Shown here piece by piece: positions 1 through 8,011 of a DNA stretch of 10,397 nt. The DNA is from Stramenopiles sp. TOSAG23-2 (taxonomy: Eukaryota; Sar). The notes below the pieces were generated by a model. That model was not told the origin of the DNA and searched no databases. It saw only the letters and a list, made by a program, of their open reading frames with translations. The position numbers and the translations under genes were made by a program. The DNA is taken from positions 1 through 10,397 of the forward strand of contig LT650019.1 of assembly GCA_900128395.1 (NCBI GenBank). Direction: 5' to 3'. Each line of letters starts with the position of its first letter. Position 1 is the stretch's first letter.

Positions 1-55
1 GTCGTTCTCTTTCTTTTGTAGCTAAATGTTTACGAATAATAGATTGAATTTTTAT
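1..55 (-). repeat. 55-bp inverted copy of the IQ repeat unit at the window edge
   Basis: The reverse complement of bases 1-55 is identical to 6698-6752 and to 6818-6872. Base 56 differs from both counterparts (6697 and 6817), so the match starts exactly at the first base of the 120-bp unit and runs to the window's edge. It may continue outside the window. Confidence 0.95.
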
Positions 56-3000
56 AGATGCACGATATTGTAATTTTTCTACTTTTTCCTTTTGACGTTG
101 AATTAATAATTCTTGGACAATCTTAATTGCTTGGTTTCTACGAACTATGGATTGAATCTTTATGGATGCCACATTTTGTTTTTTTTTGAACATAATTTCC
201 CTTCGTTTTTTCACAACTGATTTCGCTTTCGCTGTACGTACAAATTTTTGAATAATAACAATTGCTTTTAATATTCGTTTACCATGTACATATTTTTTTG
301 CATTCAATTTACGTACATGCGATTGAATTTTAATACTAGCATTTTCTTTTTGTATTTGAACCATTTCTTGCCACTCTATCAACGTTTCATATGCATATCT
401 AGTATATCTATTGCACGTTTTAATATCCAATGCATGTAATAATTTACGCAATATTTTTGCTCTACGTCGTTGCAACATACGTTTTGATTCTACGTGTTGA
501 TTTGCAATTCGTCTACGCGCAATGGATTGAATCTTAATTGCAGATGTTTCTCGTTGTTTTTCGATCTGTTTGAAACGTTTTTTTTCATTCACAAGTTCCT
601 TTGCTGAATTTCGACGAACAATAGATTGGATTTTAATAGTAGATTCTTTTCTTATATGTTTTTCTACAATCAAATTCATTGTATGTTCATGCTGTTCTTT
701 CCGTTTCTTAGTTTCTACAAATCTTTTTCGTGCTTGATAGGATCGTATAACCGATTGAACTTTAATAATATTACGTATATCAACTTTTAACCTGGATGAT
801 TTAGTTAAAAATTGATGTGCAATATTTGTTGATCCGGTCATGGATGTTGTAGAAGAAGAAGAAGAAACATTGGGAGATGAGCTACTTTTATTACTGGTTG
901 GCTTTATTGTAGCAGAAGCAGAAGCAATAGATGAATATTCTTGTGCATGATTATCCTTCATCATACTCTTTGAAGTATGTTTGTCATTCTTCTTTTTAAG
1001 CTTGTTATCATCCTTCGATTTTTCCGTACTCATTATCATTTTGCGACGACGAAATAAATTTCTTTTTATTGAATATATAAAACGATTAACAAAATTTGTC
1101 TTTTTTCCTTCCTTATTATTCTTGCCATATTTCTTTTGTTGTTGCTGCTGCTGCATTAGTTTCACAACATTCATTGCTAATTTTTTACGTATCAAAGATT
1201 GGATTAAAATGGCATTTTCTGTCTGTACACTTTTCCAACTATCACCAACAAACGTTTGACGTAAACTTTTTAATTCTTTTTGAGCTAAAAATCGTCTCAT
1301 AGTGCTTTGAATTTTAATGACATTTCGCAAGACATTGTCATATGTTGCCTTGTTTTGTTTTTGTACTTGCATTATTGTCTTCATTTTATTATTTGCTTCT
1401 TGAATTTGGTTTGGTGTTGGTGGTCGTAATGCTGGCGGAGAAGATGATAATAATAATGTTGCTGGTGTGGATGTGTATCCGTTTAAAGACGATGGCGATG
1501 ATGATGAATTGAGTATTTTTCTTCTCCTCATTTTCTTCTTTTTCTTTTTCATCGTCGATATATTTTTTACTTTTGTTGATAAATATTTATCTTCTGGAGA
1601 ATATCGTCTTTGATGTTGTGGAGATAGTTTCTTTCTTCTTTTATCTGGTGACAATTTTGACTTCAATCGATGCAATGGCGCACTAGAAGGTCTAGAAGAT
1701 GATTTGTTCATAGTAGTACCATTCTCTGTGTTATGTTTATTATTATTATATCTAAATGATGGAATAAAATTTGATTCATAAATCATTTCCGTACTACCAA
1801 AACTATTTGTACTACTAGCAAAACTAACATTTATATTGCTACTGTTTGTACGATTTAAACGATTATTCATATTATTACTACCACGTTTTTTCACAGGAAC
1901 ATGTATTTTTTTCTTTTTCTTCTTTTTCTTTGTTGATGATAATTTTGATTTTGTACTTGAATTCTTCTTATCCTTTGTTGATATCCATGCACTTTTTTTT
2001 GTTGGTGATGGTTGCAATATCTTCTTTGTTTGTTCATTGTGCTGTTGCTGTTGCAAATGCAAATTAGCAAATGGTAAACGATGCATTGGTGCAGACTTTG
2101 GTCTATTACTTTTTACAGATGATGATTGATGTTGTTGTATTGTTATCTTGCTTCCATATGTCGTTTGTATCAAATTTGCTTTTTCACGATAGGATGTATC
2201 ATTATGATTATTACTATGTCTAGATGATTTTAATAATTTTGGATTTGCAGAAATCGGTCGTTGTTTTTTATTCAATCCATTATTTTTCCTTTTTCTATTA
2301 TTATTATTATTATTACTATTATTTATACCTTGATGATAAATCGTTCTTTTTTTAAATGATCGTGGTAATACTTGATTTGCATTTTTCATCTTTTTCTTCT
2401 TCTTTGTCTTTGTAATACTACCTGACATTTTTTTATTATTCAAGAATCTAGCATGATTCCTCTTAAAATTTCTGGATGAATTTGTGTTTATATCTTGTTG
2501 CTGTAATAATACAACTGTCATCGTTCTTCGTTTTTTTTCTGATGATGATGCTTGTACATTATTATTGGACATTAATTTCTTTTTCATACCAGAAGGAGAT
2601 AACGATGATGATATTATACTATTATTATTGTTATTACTTAATGATGCAATCGATAGATTACTACCAGGGTTATCACCACCAGCATTATTATTATTATTAT
2701 CTATACTACCATCACTAATGGATGATGAGGAAGGTGTTGTTTCAGATGAGATATTTGATGTTTCTGAATAATTGCTTCTTGTAGTATTTGGTGGTGACGT
2801 AGATACTGTACGATTTAATTGTATCATATTATTGTTACTACTACGATTACGTAAGGATGATGTTGATGATCCAATGGATGATGGTGAATGCGGCGATGAC
2901 GATGATACTAACGATGAAATTGGTAAAGCAGGCGGTAATACAACCCCATTTTCTTCTTTTAAAAAATTTAAATAATTTCCCATGTGATTTGTTTTAACAT

Positions 3001-3862
3001 TTATTTGTTTCTTATTCTTCTTATTAATATTAACGACATTTTCTTTATCATAAGAAGAAGGTGGTTTGTTGCTATTATTATTACTATTGCCATTATCTTG
3101 TTTTCTACTATTTAATATTTTTCTACTTTTACGTGCACGTTCTAATATATGTTTCTCATCGTTTGTTCCATGTAATTTCTTTTCAATGGATGATAATGCA
3201 GCATTTGCATTTTTATGTATCGCTTTTGTTAATTTATGTTCTTCTCCTAAACCACCTAATGCACAATGGCAAGCAGCCATATATGAGTTTAATGAAGCAC
3301 GATAATGTCCTAATATTTCTTGCTCAACTGCTAAATTATGATGTCCTAATGCTAATACCGATGATTTCTGACCAGCACCATCTGTCGTGATAGCAGGTGA
3401 ATTACCATTTTTAATCAAAGTCAATGCACATTGTGCATGTTCCATCGCTTCTTCATGACGTTTTAATTTAGACAACATAGAACAAATATTTAAATGTGTA
3501 CCAGCCGGGTTTGATACTGCGGAAGAATGTTTCACTTCAATTTTTAATGCTTTCGTAAAATGTTCCAATGCACTACTATATTTGCTAGTAACGCTAGTAC
3601 TATTTATAGCACTTTTTGCAATGGTACAACCAAGATTATTTAATGTAATTGCTTTTAATAACTTTCGTTTTTTATTGGAAAAAAATAATTGTTTATCATG
3701 ATCAATGGAATATATTGCTTTATTTAAAAGTGATATTGCACGGTTTACTTGTTTTTTACGTACTAATTTACAAGATTGTAAATTTAATTTCACTATAACA
3801 TTTTCTTGATGATTATGTATAGTAGAATTTAAATTTGTCAATGATTCAATCGAGGCAAACAT
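1..3862 (-). CDS. Large TPR-like / IQ-motif repeat protein, C-terminus off the left edge
   Basis: I read one open frame with no stop from 3988 down to base 1. The first ATG is at 3862, giving about 1287 codons; an in-frame TAA lies at 3991-3989. Residues about 35-215 form alternating helices resembling tetratricopeptide repeats (for example ALEHFTKAL and EEAMEHAQCAL). Residues about 260-810 are low complexity, rich in Asn, Ser, Lys and Gln. From about residue 844 come nine IQ-like motifs with the pattern IKIQSxxRxxxA, near plus-strand positions 1320, 1215, 770, 640, 535, 333, 265, 165 and 55. IQ motifs bind calmodulin or related EF-hand proteins. TPR plus IQ suggests a scaffold, perhaps of centrosome, cilium or cytoskeleton, but that role is inferred. 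There is no motor, kinase or GAP domain in what is visible. No ATG lies between 3988 and 3862, so an upstream exon is possible. The last 18 codons are identical to part of the plus-strand gene at 6698. Confidence 0.85.
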   Translation of the reverse strand, partial: MFASIESLTNLNSTIHNHQENVIVKLNLQSCKLVRKKQVNRAISLLNKAIYSIDHDKQLFFSNKKRKLLKAITLNNLGCTIAKSAINSTSVTSKYSSALEHFTKALKIEVKHSSAVSNPAGTHLNICSMLSKLKRHEEAMEHAQCALTLIKNGNSPAITTDGAGQKSSVLALGHHNLAVEQEILGHYRASLNSYMAACHCALGGLGEEHKLTKAIHKNANAALSSIEKKLHGTNDEKHILERARKSRKILNSRKQDNGNSNNNSNKPPSSYDKENVVNINKKNKKQINVKTNHMGNYLNFLKEENGVVLPPALPISSLVSSSSPHSPSSIGSSTSSLRNRSSNNNMIQLNRTVSTSPPNTTRSNYSETSNISSETTPSSSSISDGSIDNNNNNAGGDNPGSNLSIASLSNNNNNSIISSSLSPSGMKKKLMSNNNVQASSSEKKRRTMTVVLLQQQDINTNSSRNFKRNHARFLNNKKMSGSITKTKKKKKMKNANQVLPRSFKKRTIYHQGINNSNNNNNNRKRKNNGLNKKQRPISANPKLLKSSRHSNNHNDTSYREKANLIQTTYGSKITIQQHQSSSVKSNRPKSAPMHRLPFANLHLQQQQHNEQTKKILQPSPTKKSAWISTKDKKNSSTKSKLSSTKKKKKKKKIHVPVKKRGSNNMNNRLNRTNSSNINVSFASSTNSFGSTEMIYESNFIPSFRYNNNKHNTENGTTMNKSSSRPSSAPLHRLKSKLSPDKRRKKLSPQHQRRYSPEDKYLSTKVKNISTMKKKKKKMRRRKILNSSSSPSSLNGYTSTPATLLLSSSPPALRPPTPNQIQEANNKMKTIMQVQKQNKATYDNVLRNVIKIQSTMRRFLAQKELKSLRQTFVGDSWKSVQTENAILIQSLIRKKLAMNVVKLMQQQQQQKKYGKNNKEGKKTNFVNRFIYSIKRNLFRRRKMIMSTEKSKDDNKLKKKNDKHTSKSMMKDNHAQEYSSIASASATIKPTSNKSSSSPNVSSSSSTTSMTGSTNIAHQFLTKSSRLKVDIRNIIKVQSVIRSYQARKRFVETKKRKEQHEHTMNLIVEKHIRKESTIKIQSIVRRNSAKELVNEKKRFKQIEKQRETSAIKIQSIARRRIANQHVESKRMLQRRRAKILRKLLHALDIKTCNRYTRYAYETLIEWQEMVQIQKENASIKIQSHVRKLNAKKYVHGKRILKAIVIIQKFVRTAKAKSVVKKRREIMFKKKQNVASIKIQSIVRRNQAIKIVQELLIQRQKEKVEKLQYRASIKIQSIIRKHLATKERER
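1440..3080. repeat. Triplet-repeat-rich low-complexity coding segment
   Basis: Within the large minus-strand gene this stretch is dominated by short A/T-rich triplet runs. ATT/TTA runs near 2299-2322 and 2683-2702 encode polyasparagine, and TCA/GAT-type runs encode polyserine. Lys-rich patches (near 1530-1555, 1905-1935 and 2390-2410) look like nuclear-localisation or RNA/microtubule-binding sequence but cannot be assigned. The complementary plus strand appears as Phe/Leu/Tyr-rich open frames, which are shadows. Confidence 0.8.
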
Positions 3863-4253
3863 ATTTTGAATGTTTTTCAATTGGTTTATGCGTGTGTATA
3901 TGTTCTTTGTATGGTAGATAGAAGATGGAGTTGTGTGTGCTTCTTTTCTTTTTTCAATAAATTTAACCGTCGGGGTAGGTAGTGAATTTTATTATAAATT
4001 TAAAATAATAAAAATTTCCACACCACACCTAGGAATAAAAAATGAAACACTCAAATGAAATGAAACAACAATGAAATAATGAACTATAATCTATATATAT
4101 ACTGTATCTATACAGGAAGAACACGTGAAAGGCAGCGGGGAAGTTGGTTTATGTATATATATATCTATATATTCCTACTTGTAGTCAATGCCATGTGTGT
4201 ATTGCCCTCTCTGTTATTGAATTTATTACTGATTGAAAAGAATCAAGAAGCGA
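3863..4253. promoter_or_regulatory. Intergenic spacer with A/T-rich TATA-like tracts
   Basis: This spacer of about 390 bases separates two minus-strand genes, so it should hold the 3' end of the unrecognised gene and the promoter of the large IQ gene. I see alternating TA tracts at about 4092-4101 and 4154-4172 and a homopolymer-rich stretch at 3988-4020. Bases 3863-3988 stay open in frame with the IQ gene but have no ATG, so they are either 5' UTR or part of an upstream exon. I find no tRNA, rRNA or recognisable regulatory RNA here. The plus-strand frame covering 4079-4303 has no coding character. Confidence 0.4.
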
Positions 4254-5375
4254 TTATAACGGCTGAGCGGAAAGAGAGATGGGTGGCCCTTTTGACTGAC
4301 TGACCTGTGACTGTACTTACTAGAATACTGAAAGGAACTAGGAGGGGAATAGCAGGTTCATAGTATTGTACCATCATTCGTTTTGTTTCGCTTACCGAAC
4401 TTTTCTTCAATGTAGGTGCCTTTGCTGCACACATAAGCAATTTTTGATTCATATGATTTCGAACACGAAATGTTGTGTAAACCACTCTTGAATATTTTTT
4501 ATCAAATGCAATGTCTGGATTGGCATTAAGCAATACTTGTAAATTCTCATTCGTAATTATTTCTAATCCTTCAGTATTGAAAACGGTTTGTATTATACTG
4601 TTTTCAGTTGGTGTTAATTCGATACTGTTTTCAGTTGGTGTTATTTCAATAACTTTCATGTCTGCATCACGTTGCACCATAGCAGCAATTTTTGCTTGTC
4701 CAGCTTGATATGACTCTGGTGTGACATGTACAGATTTTGTCATTGAGTTGGTAATTTCAACCCCTGCTGTGGGCCAAACTTCTGGTACAATACAACATGA
4801 TGAAAATCCAAGTTTTTGATATCATTGGCATTGTTAGTCATTCTGTTGAATGCTATTGCGTTGCTACTTGCATATTGAGTGGCTACAAACAACTTTGATT
4901 TGTCATTGCTCCAACGGTCATCAAAAAGTGATGTAACATGATGTACTGCTCCCATTGTTTCTCTTTTTACTAAGCATAACATTGCAACTTGTGGTTTTAT
5001 AATATGCTTTATATATTTCCAATCTTCATCTGTATTTTGACACACTTGAAACCCCATTATTACTAAGGTCGAAACAGAAGAAATTAAAAATGAAATTAAG
5101 AAGATGAAGAAGATACCTTTTCGATCAATATTGGGGAGTTTATCTCATATTACAAGATATACAAGATGCGATATCGCACTGTTCAAGCCATGATGCAATC
5201 CATGTTTTGGTTTTTTCTGTCTTTTTAAAGTAAAGGCATGGATTGTTCTTGCTTCTTGTATACCCCATGCTGGTAAGTAACTCTTTCTGCCATATACTAT
5301 TTGGTAAACATCTGAATCTATAGCTCTATGCTGTATGTGACATTTTAGTGTATATTGTAGGGTAATGGGCATCAA
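4254..5375 (-). CDS. Unrecognised spliced protein with an internal frame jump
   Basis: I do not recognise this protein. Three minus-strand frames lie head to tail: 5375-5145, 5057-4740 and 4743-4254. The middle one begins MGFQVCQNTDEDWKYIK and contains FDDRWSNDKSKLFVATQY. The last holds a tandem TPTENSI motif and the segment YTTFRVRNHMNQKLLMC. Codon choice matches the neighbouring real genes. Near the 3' end a strong donor (GTAAGT, 4320) and a pyrimidine-rich acceptor (4263) define a 58-nt intron; splicing gives a short tail ending at TAA 4256-4254. The middle and last frames overlap by ATGA at 4743-4740 with a one-base phase change and no intron of normal size that would fix it, so a base error, a tiny intron or a true frameshift is present. 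The join between 5145 and 5057 also needs an intron whose donor I cannot fix. It could be an intact gene with sequencing errors or a decaying gene. Confidence 0.45.
4263..4320 (-). other. Inferred 58-nt GT-AG intron
   Basis: Reading the minus strand, the donor is CTA|GTAAGT at 4320 and the acceptor CCGCTCAG ends at 4263 after a C/T-rich run. It lies in phase 0 in the frame coming from 4743. Reading through instead adds about 20 residues of unlikely composition before a stop at 4243; splicing gives a stop after two codons. Transcript data would be needed to confirm it. Confidence 0.5.
4595..4648. repeat. 27-bp tandem repeat, two copies, 25/27 identical
   Basis: The units at 4595-4621 and 4622-4648 differ at two positions. 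On the minus strand they encode the doubled motif TPTENSI, so the length (nine codons) preserves the frame. This is an older, diverged duplication, unlike the perfect ones on the right of the window. Confidence 0.9.
5063..5116 (-). other. Candidate intron or intron 3' part in the unrecognised gene
   Basis: On the minus strand a T/C-rich stretch starts with AAAAG|GTATCT (donor G at 5116) and ends with ACCTTAG (G at 5063), just before the codons leading into MGFQVCQ. The acceptor looks good. The donor is uncertain: the frame upstream meets a TGA at 5147-5145, so a donor further upstream (GTGCGA near 5175, GTATAT near 5163 or GTAATA near 5153) may be the one used, making the intron about 90-113 nt. 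Confidence 0.35.
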
Positions 5376-5401
5376 AGCTGAGAAAAGTCCATGCTATTTA
5401 C
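5331..5401 (-). other. Candidate 71-nt intron and upstream hydrophobic exon of the unrecognised gene
   Basis: The minus strand has CAG|GTAAAT (donor at 5401) and CACATACAG (acceptor ending at 5331). Splicing joins, in phase 0, an upstream frame (5572-5402) to the HRAIDSDVYQ segment of the downstream frame. The upstream frame is hydrophobic (FLYLFYVWLCLQVFVVCVLL) and would act as a signal peptide or anchor. Against this, that exon lies antisense to the 5' region of the short-chain dehydrogenase gene and is built from a low-complexity T/G-rich tract. The alternative is a start at ATG 5375 with no such intron. Confidence 0.35.
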
Positions 5402-5561
5402 CTGGTAGCTCTTTGTCAGGTACACATGTACTGGCAAGGAAAATCTCTTCTGCCGAAACCAACAACAACAATGCAACAAAACACAAACAACAAACACCTG
5501 CAAACACAACCACACATAAAACAAATACAAGAAGATATTGTTGTATATATATGCATCCAAG

Positions 5562-5598
5562 GTAACACGCATTCTAATTATATCATCAATTCTTACAG
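5562..5598 (+). other. Candidate 37-nt intron upstream of the dehydrogenase
   Basis: The donor is CCAAG|GTAACA, a CTAAT branch-like element lies at 5574-5578, and the acceptor is TTCTTACAG|GT. Removing it joins, in frame, a leader opening at ATG 5551 (or 5365 further upstream) to the dehydrogenase start at 5618. The unspliced reading is also open, so phase alone does not prove the intron. Confidence 0.4.
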
Positions 5599-5617
5599 GT
5601 CCTACAGAGTCATAAAC

Positions 5618-6403
5618 ATGACGACATTAATAACTGGTGCTACTGGTCATATTGGTAAAGCAATTGCAAAAACATTTGCATCCAATGGACGATCCATTAT
5701 ATTAAATGGTAGAAATGAAAGAAAATTACAAGAAATTAAAATGGAAATTGAGAATGATAATAATAATAATAATAATAATAATATTCACATTGAATATATT
5801 GAAGCTGATATCACAAATAAAAATGGTATACAAACAATTGTAAATAAAATTAACAGTTTCAATGATAATCGTAATAGCAGCAACAACAATACGATATTAT
5901 CACCAGTCAATACATTAATTAATTGTGCTGGTATTAATATAGATAAAATATTATTACGTACAAATGAAACACAAATACATGATATTATAAATACAAATAT
6001 TATAGCAAATATTAATTTATCACGTGAAATAACAAAAATGATATTAAAAAATAAAGATGTAACGAATGGTAGTATTATTAACATTGGTTCTGTCATTAGT
6101 AAAGGCAATATTGGACAAACTGTATATAGTACATCAAAAGCTGCATTAAGTGGATTAACAAAATCATTATCAAAAGAATTAGGTAGTCGAAATATACGTG
6201 TGAATTTAATTGAACCTGGATTTATTGGTAATACGGAAATGATTGAAAATATAAATGTAGAGGAAATGATGAAAATGATACCATTGAAACGTTTAGGTAC
6301 ATGTGAAGATGTAGCAGAATTATGTTTATTTTTATCTGATGTAAAGAAAAGTGGTTATATCACTGGTCAAACCATACAAGTAGATGGTGGAATGATTTTA
6401 TAG
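5618..6403 (+). CDS. Short-chain dehydrogenase, 3-oxoacyl-ACP reductase (FabG/CBR4) type
   Basis: This 261-residue protein is a classical SDR that should reduce 3-oxoacyl-ACP (fatty-acid synthesis) or related carbonyls with NADPH. The cofactor motif TGATGHIG is at residues 6-13, followed by NGRNERKL (30-37), whose Arg fits NADPH preference. NCAG lies at 102-105, and the catalytic tetrad is N127, S158, Y170 and K174 (YSTSK). EPGFI at 199-203 and the C-terminal YITGQ plus VDGG match FabG closely. Two Asn-rich insertions (about 48-55 and 84-91) sit in loops. I chose ATG 5618 because the Rossmann strand begins at once, as in FabG. The frame is open 64 codons further up, and a spliced leader from 5365 or 5551 is possible. 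That leader is rich in Lys, Arg, Thr and Asn and nearly free of acidic residues, which would suit targeting to a mitochondrion or plastid. CBR4 and bacterial FabG are the nearest families I know; exact substrate cannot be told. Confidence 0.92.
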   Translation: MTTLITGATGHIGKAIAKTFASNGRSIILNGRNERKLQEIKMEIENDNNNNNNNNIHIEYIEADITNKNGIQTIVNKINSFNDNRNSSNNNTILSPVNTLINCAGINIDKILLRTNETQIHDIINTNIIANINLSREITKMILKNKDVTNGSIINIGSVISKGNIGQTVYSTSKAALSGLTKSLSKELGSRNIRVNLIEPGFIGNTEMIENINVEEMMKMIPLKRLGTCEDVAELCLFLSDVKKSGYITGQTIQVDGGMIL

Positions 6404-6592
6404 AAACTGTGAACAAGCTAACCATACGCACACGAGAGAGATTTTTAATATTATTAATGCATCATTTTATAGAGTTTTAAAATTAGATACGGACTCGTAT
6501 TAAATAATGCAGAACATGATATTCGTATTAATTAATGAAAAACACTAAAAAAAAACATTTTTGTAATATTCGTATTCGAAAATATATATAAT
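6404..6592. promoter_or_regulatory. A/T-rich spacer between dehydrogenase and IQ coding region
   Basis: This holds the presumed 3' UTR of the dehydrogenase and an A/T-rich stretch with near-repeats of TTCGTATT(A) at about 6522-6529 and 6570-6577, related to CTCGTATTA at about 6494-6502. An A9 tract lies at about 6548-6556. I see no RNA gene. The next 105 bases (6593-6697) are open in the IQ frame but look non-coding in composition. Confidence 0.4.
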
Positions 6593-7831
6593 GTGATGTA
6601 TTATAAAAAAAATAAAGTTTTAGAGGAAGCGCAAATTTGTGTTTCCGACCACCATTCGTGCCTCACAGTAAGATATACATCATATACCCTCTCCACCATA
6701 AAAATTCAATCTATTATTCGTAAACATTTAGCTACAAAAGAAAGAGAACGACGGTATCATAAACGAATTGAAAAGCTGCATAAATGCGCTATTCAACTTC
6801 AATGTTTCTATCGTAAAATAAAAATTCAATCTATTATTCGTAAACATTTAGCTACAAAAGAAAGAGAACGACGGTATCATAAACGAATTGAAAAGCTGCA
6901 TAAATGCGCTATTCAACTTCAATGTTTCTATCGTAAATACCAGGCAACACATCGTGTGCAAACATTGTTATTGAATAGACATAAATATCTGATAAATGTA
7001 GTCATCATGCAATCCTGTGTTCGAATGTATTTAGCTAAATTAAAATTAAATCGAAAACAGGAAAAAGTGTTTCATGATAAACTTGAGAAAGCATTTCTAA
7101 TTATAGATAATCATAGAAAAAAAATAGTTGCGTTTCATTTGTTGAAACAAATGGAAAAAATTCGTATTGAAGGTACGCTTTCAGCAGCTGCAGTGGAAAT
7201 ACAGTGTTTTGTACGAAAATTTCAAGCTTTGCGAACGAAAAAAACCTTGCAAAAATTAGAAGAAGAACGTATTGCAAAAGTAATACGTGATAATTTTAAT
7301 CAAAAAGTTGTTAAAATTCAATCGATCGTTCGTACATTTATTGCCATGAAGCGATTGATTCAATTGAAAAAACAACGAGAACATCATGAACAGGCGATGG
7401 ATTCAATTGTGGAAAAACATATGAAGAAAATCTCAAGTATTAAAATCCAATCTATTGTTCGTAGACATTCAGCAAAACAACTTGTTCAAAAAAAACGAAG
7501 TGATGTATTGATTGAAAAAGCTATAATAATACAAAAATATTATCGTAGATTTAAATGTGTACAAGATTTTAAAGTGGAAGAACGTGTAATGTACAATAAC
7601 AATGTATCAAATGTATTGGAATTTGCACAAGATATTATCGATACAATACGTGAAACGGAAGATGTCGTTGGTAATATTGAAAGCAATTTATTAGGCATTG
7701 ATATGGATAAACTCCAGCCAAATGGCAAGAAAAAAGTGGTCAAAACATGGGAAATGCTGGAAAAAACATTGTTTCAAACTAGGTTGAAAATGATGACAAA
7801 GCGGTACTCTTCTTCTTCGACGACAAAGTGA
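6593..7831 (+). CDS. IQ-motif repeat protein, C-terminal region, 5' end doubtful
   Basis: The frame encodes 412 residues. Residues 1-35 lack any resemblance to the rest, and the IQ-like coding begins abruptly at residue 36 (base 6698). IQ-type motifs follow: IKIQSIIRK (36 and 76), AIQLQCFYRK (66 and 106), VIMQSCVRMYLAK (137), VEIQCFVRK (201), VKIQSIVRT (240), IKIQSIVRR (283) and IIIQKYYRR (311). A helical tail without IQ motifs ends in a Ser/Thr-rich stretch. These are calmodulin-type binding sites on a long helix. Residues 36-75 are repeated perfectly as 76-115. Residues about 240-302 resemble the minus-strand IQ gene near 770-580, including a shared VEKHxxKxSxIKIQSIVRR pattern. The start of the window matches its first 55 IQ-coding bases exactly, so this is probably the C-terminal end of that gene or of a close copy rather than a gene starting at 6593. 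Confidence 0.75.
   Translation: MMYYKKNKVLEEAQICVSDHHSCLTVRYTSYTLSTIKIQSIIRKHLATKERERRYHKRIEKLHKCAIQLQCFYRKIKIQSIIRKHLATKERERRYHKRIEKLHKCAIQLQCFYRKYQATHRVQTLLLNRHKYLINVVIMQSCVRMYLAKLKLNRKQEKVFHDKLEKAFLIIDNHRKKIVAFHLLKQMEKIRIEGTLSAAAVEIQCFVRKFQALRTKKTLQKLEEERIAKVIRDNFNQKVVKIQSIVRTFIAMKRLIQLKKQREHHEQAMDSIVEKHMKKISSIKIQSIVRRHSAKQLVQKKRSDVLIEKAIIIQKYYRRFKCVQDFKVEERVMYNNNVSNVLEFAQDIIDTIRETEDVVGNIESNLLGIDMDKLQPNGKKKVVKTWEMLEKTLFQTRLKMMTKRYSSSSTTK
6698..6937. repeat. Perfect 120-bp tandem duplication (2 copies) in the IQ coding region
   Basis: Bases 6698-6817 and 6818-6937 are identical over all 120 positions. The unit is 40 codons, so the frame is kept and one pair of IQ motifs is doubled. The bases flanking each copy differ, which fixes the boundaries. 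The lack of any synonymous change indicates a very recent event or an assembly join. Confidence 0.97.
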
Positions 7832-8011
7832 AAAAAAAAGTGAAAGGTGAGAAAGAAGAAAAGAGAAAAGTTTCCACACATGATAAAATGTGACATTCAT
7901 AACGAGTTATCTTCTTCTTCGACGACAAAGTGAAAAAAAAAGTGAAAGGTGAGAAAGAAGAAAAGAGAAAAGTTTCCACACATGATAAAATGTGACATTC
8001 ATAACGAGTTA
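7808..8011. repeat. Perfect 102-bp tandem duplication across the IQ stop codon
   Basis: Bases 7808-7909 and 7910-8011 are identical. The first copy contains the last codons and the TGA (7829-7831) of the IQ frame plus 3' flank. The second copy therefore repeats a gene end, including a stop codon, in untranslated sequence. The unit starts in a TCT/TTC run encoding polyserine. Confidence 0.97.

Noticed and set aside
981-3390. Several plus-strand open frames rich in Phe, Leu, Tyr and Cys that look like membrane proteins
   Set aside because: They are the antisense of the long Lys/Asn/Ser/Gln-rich minus-strand frame; the long uninterrupted frame explains them all.
5785-6108. Minus-strand hydrophobic frame inside the dehydrogenase
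   Set aside because: It is antisense to Asn/Ile/Lys-rich codons of a clearly conserved enzyme.
6593-6697. ATG 6593 as the true start of the plus-strand IQ protein
   Set aside because: The 35 codons before the first IQ motif are unlike the rest in composition and the IQ coding begins exactly at a repeat boundary; the ATG is kept only as the formal frame start.
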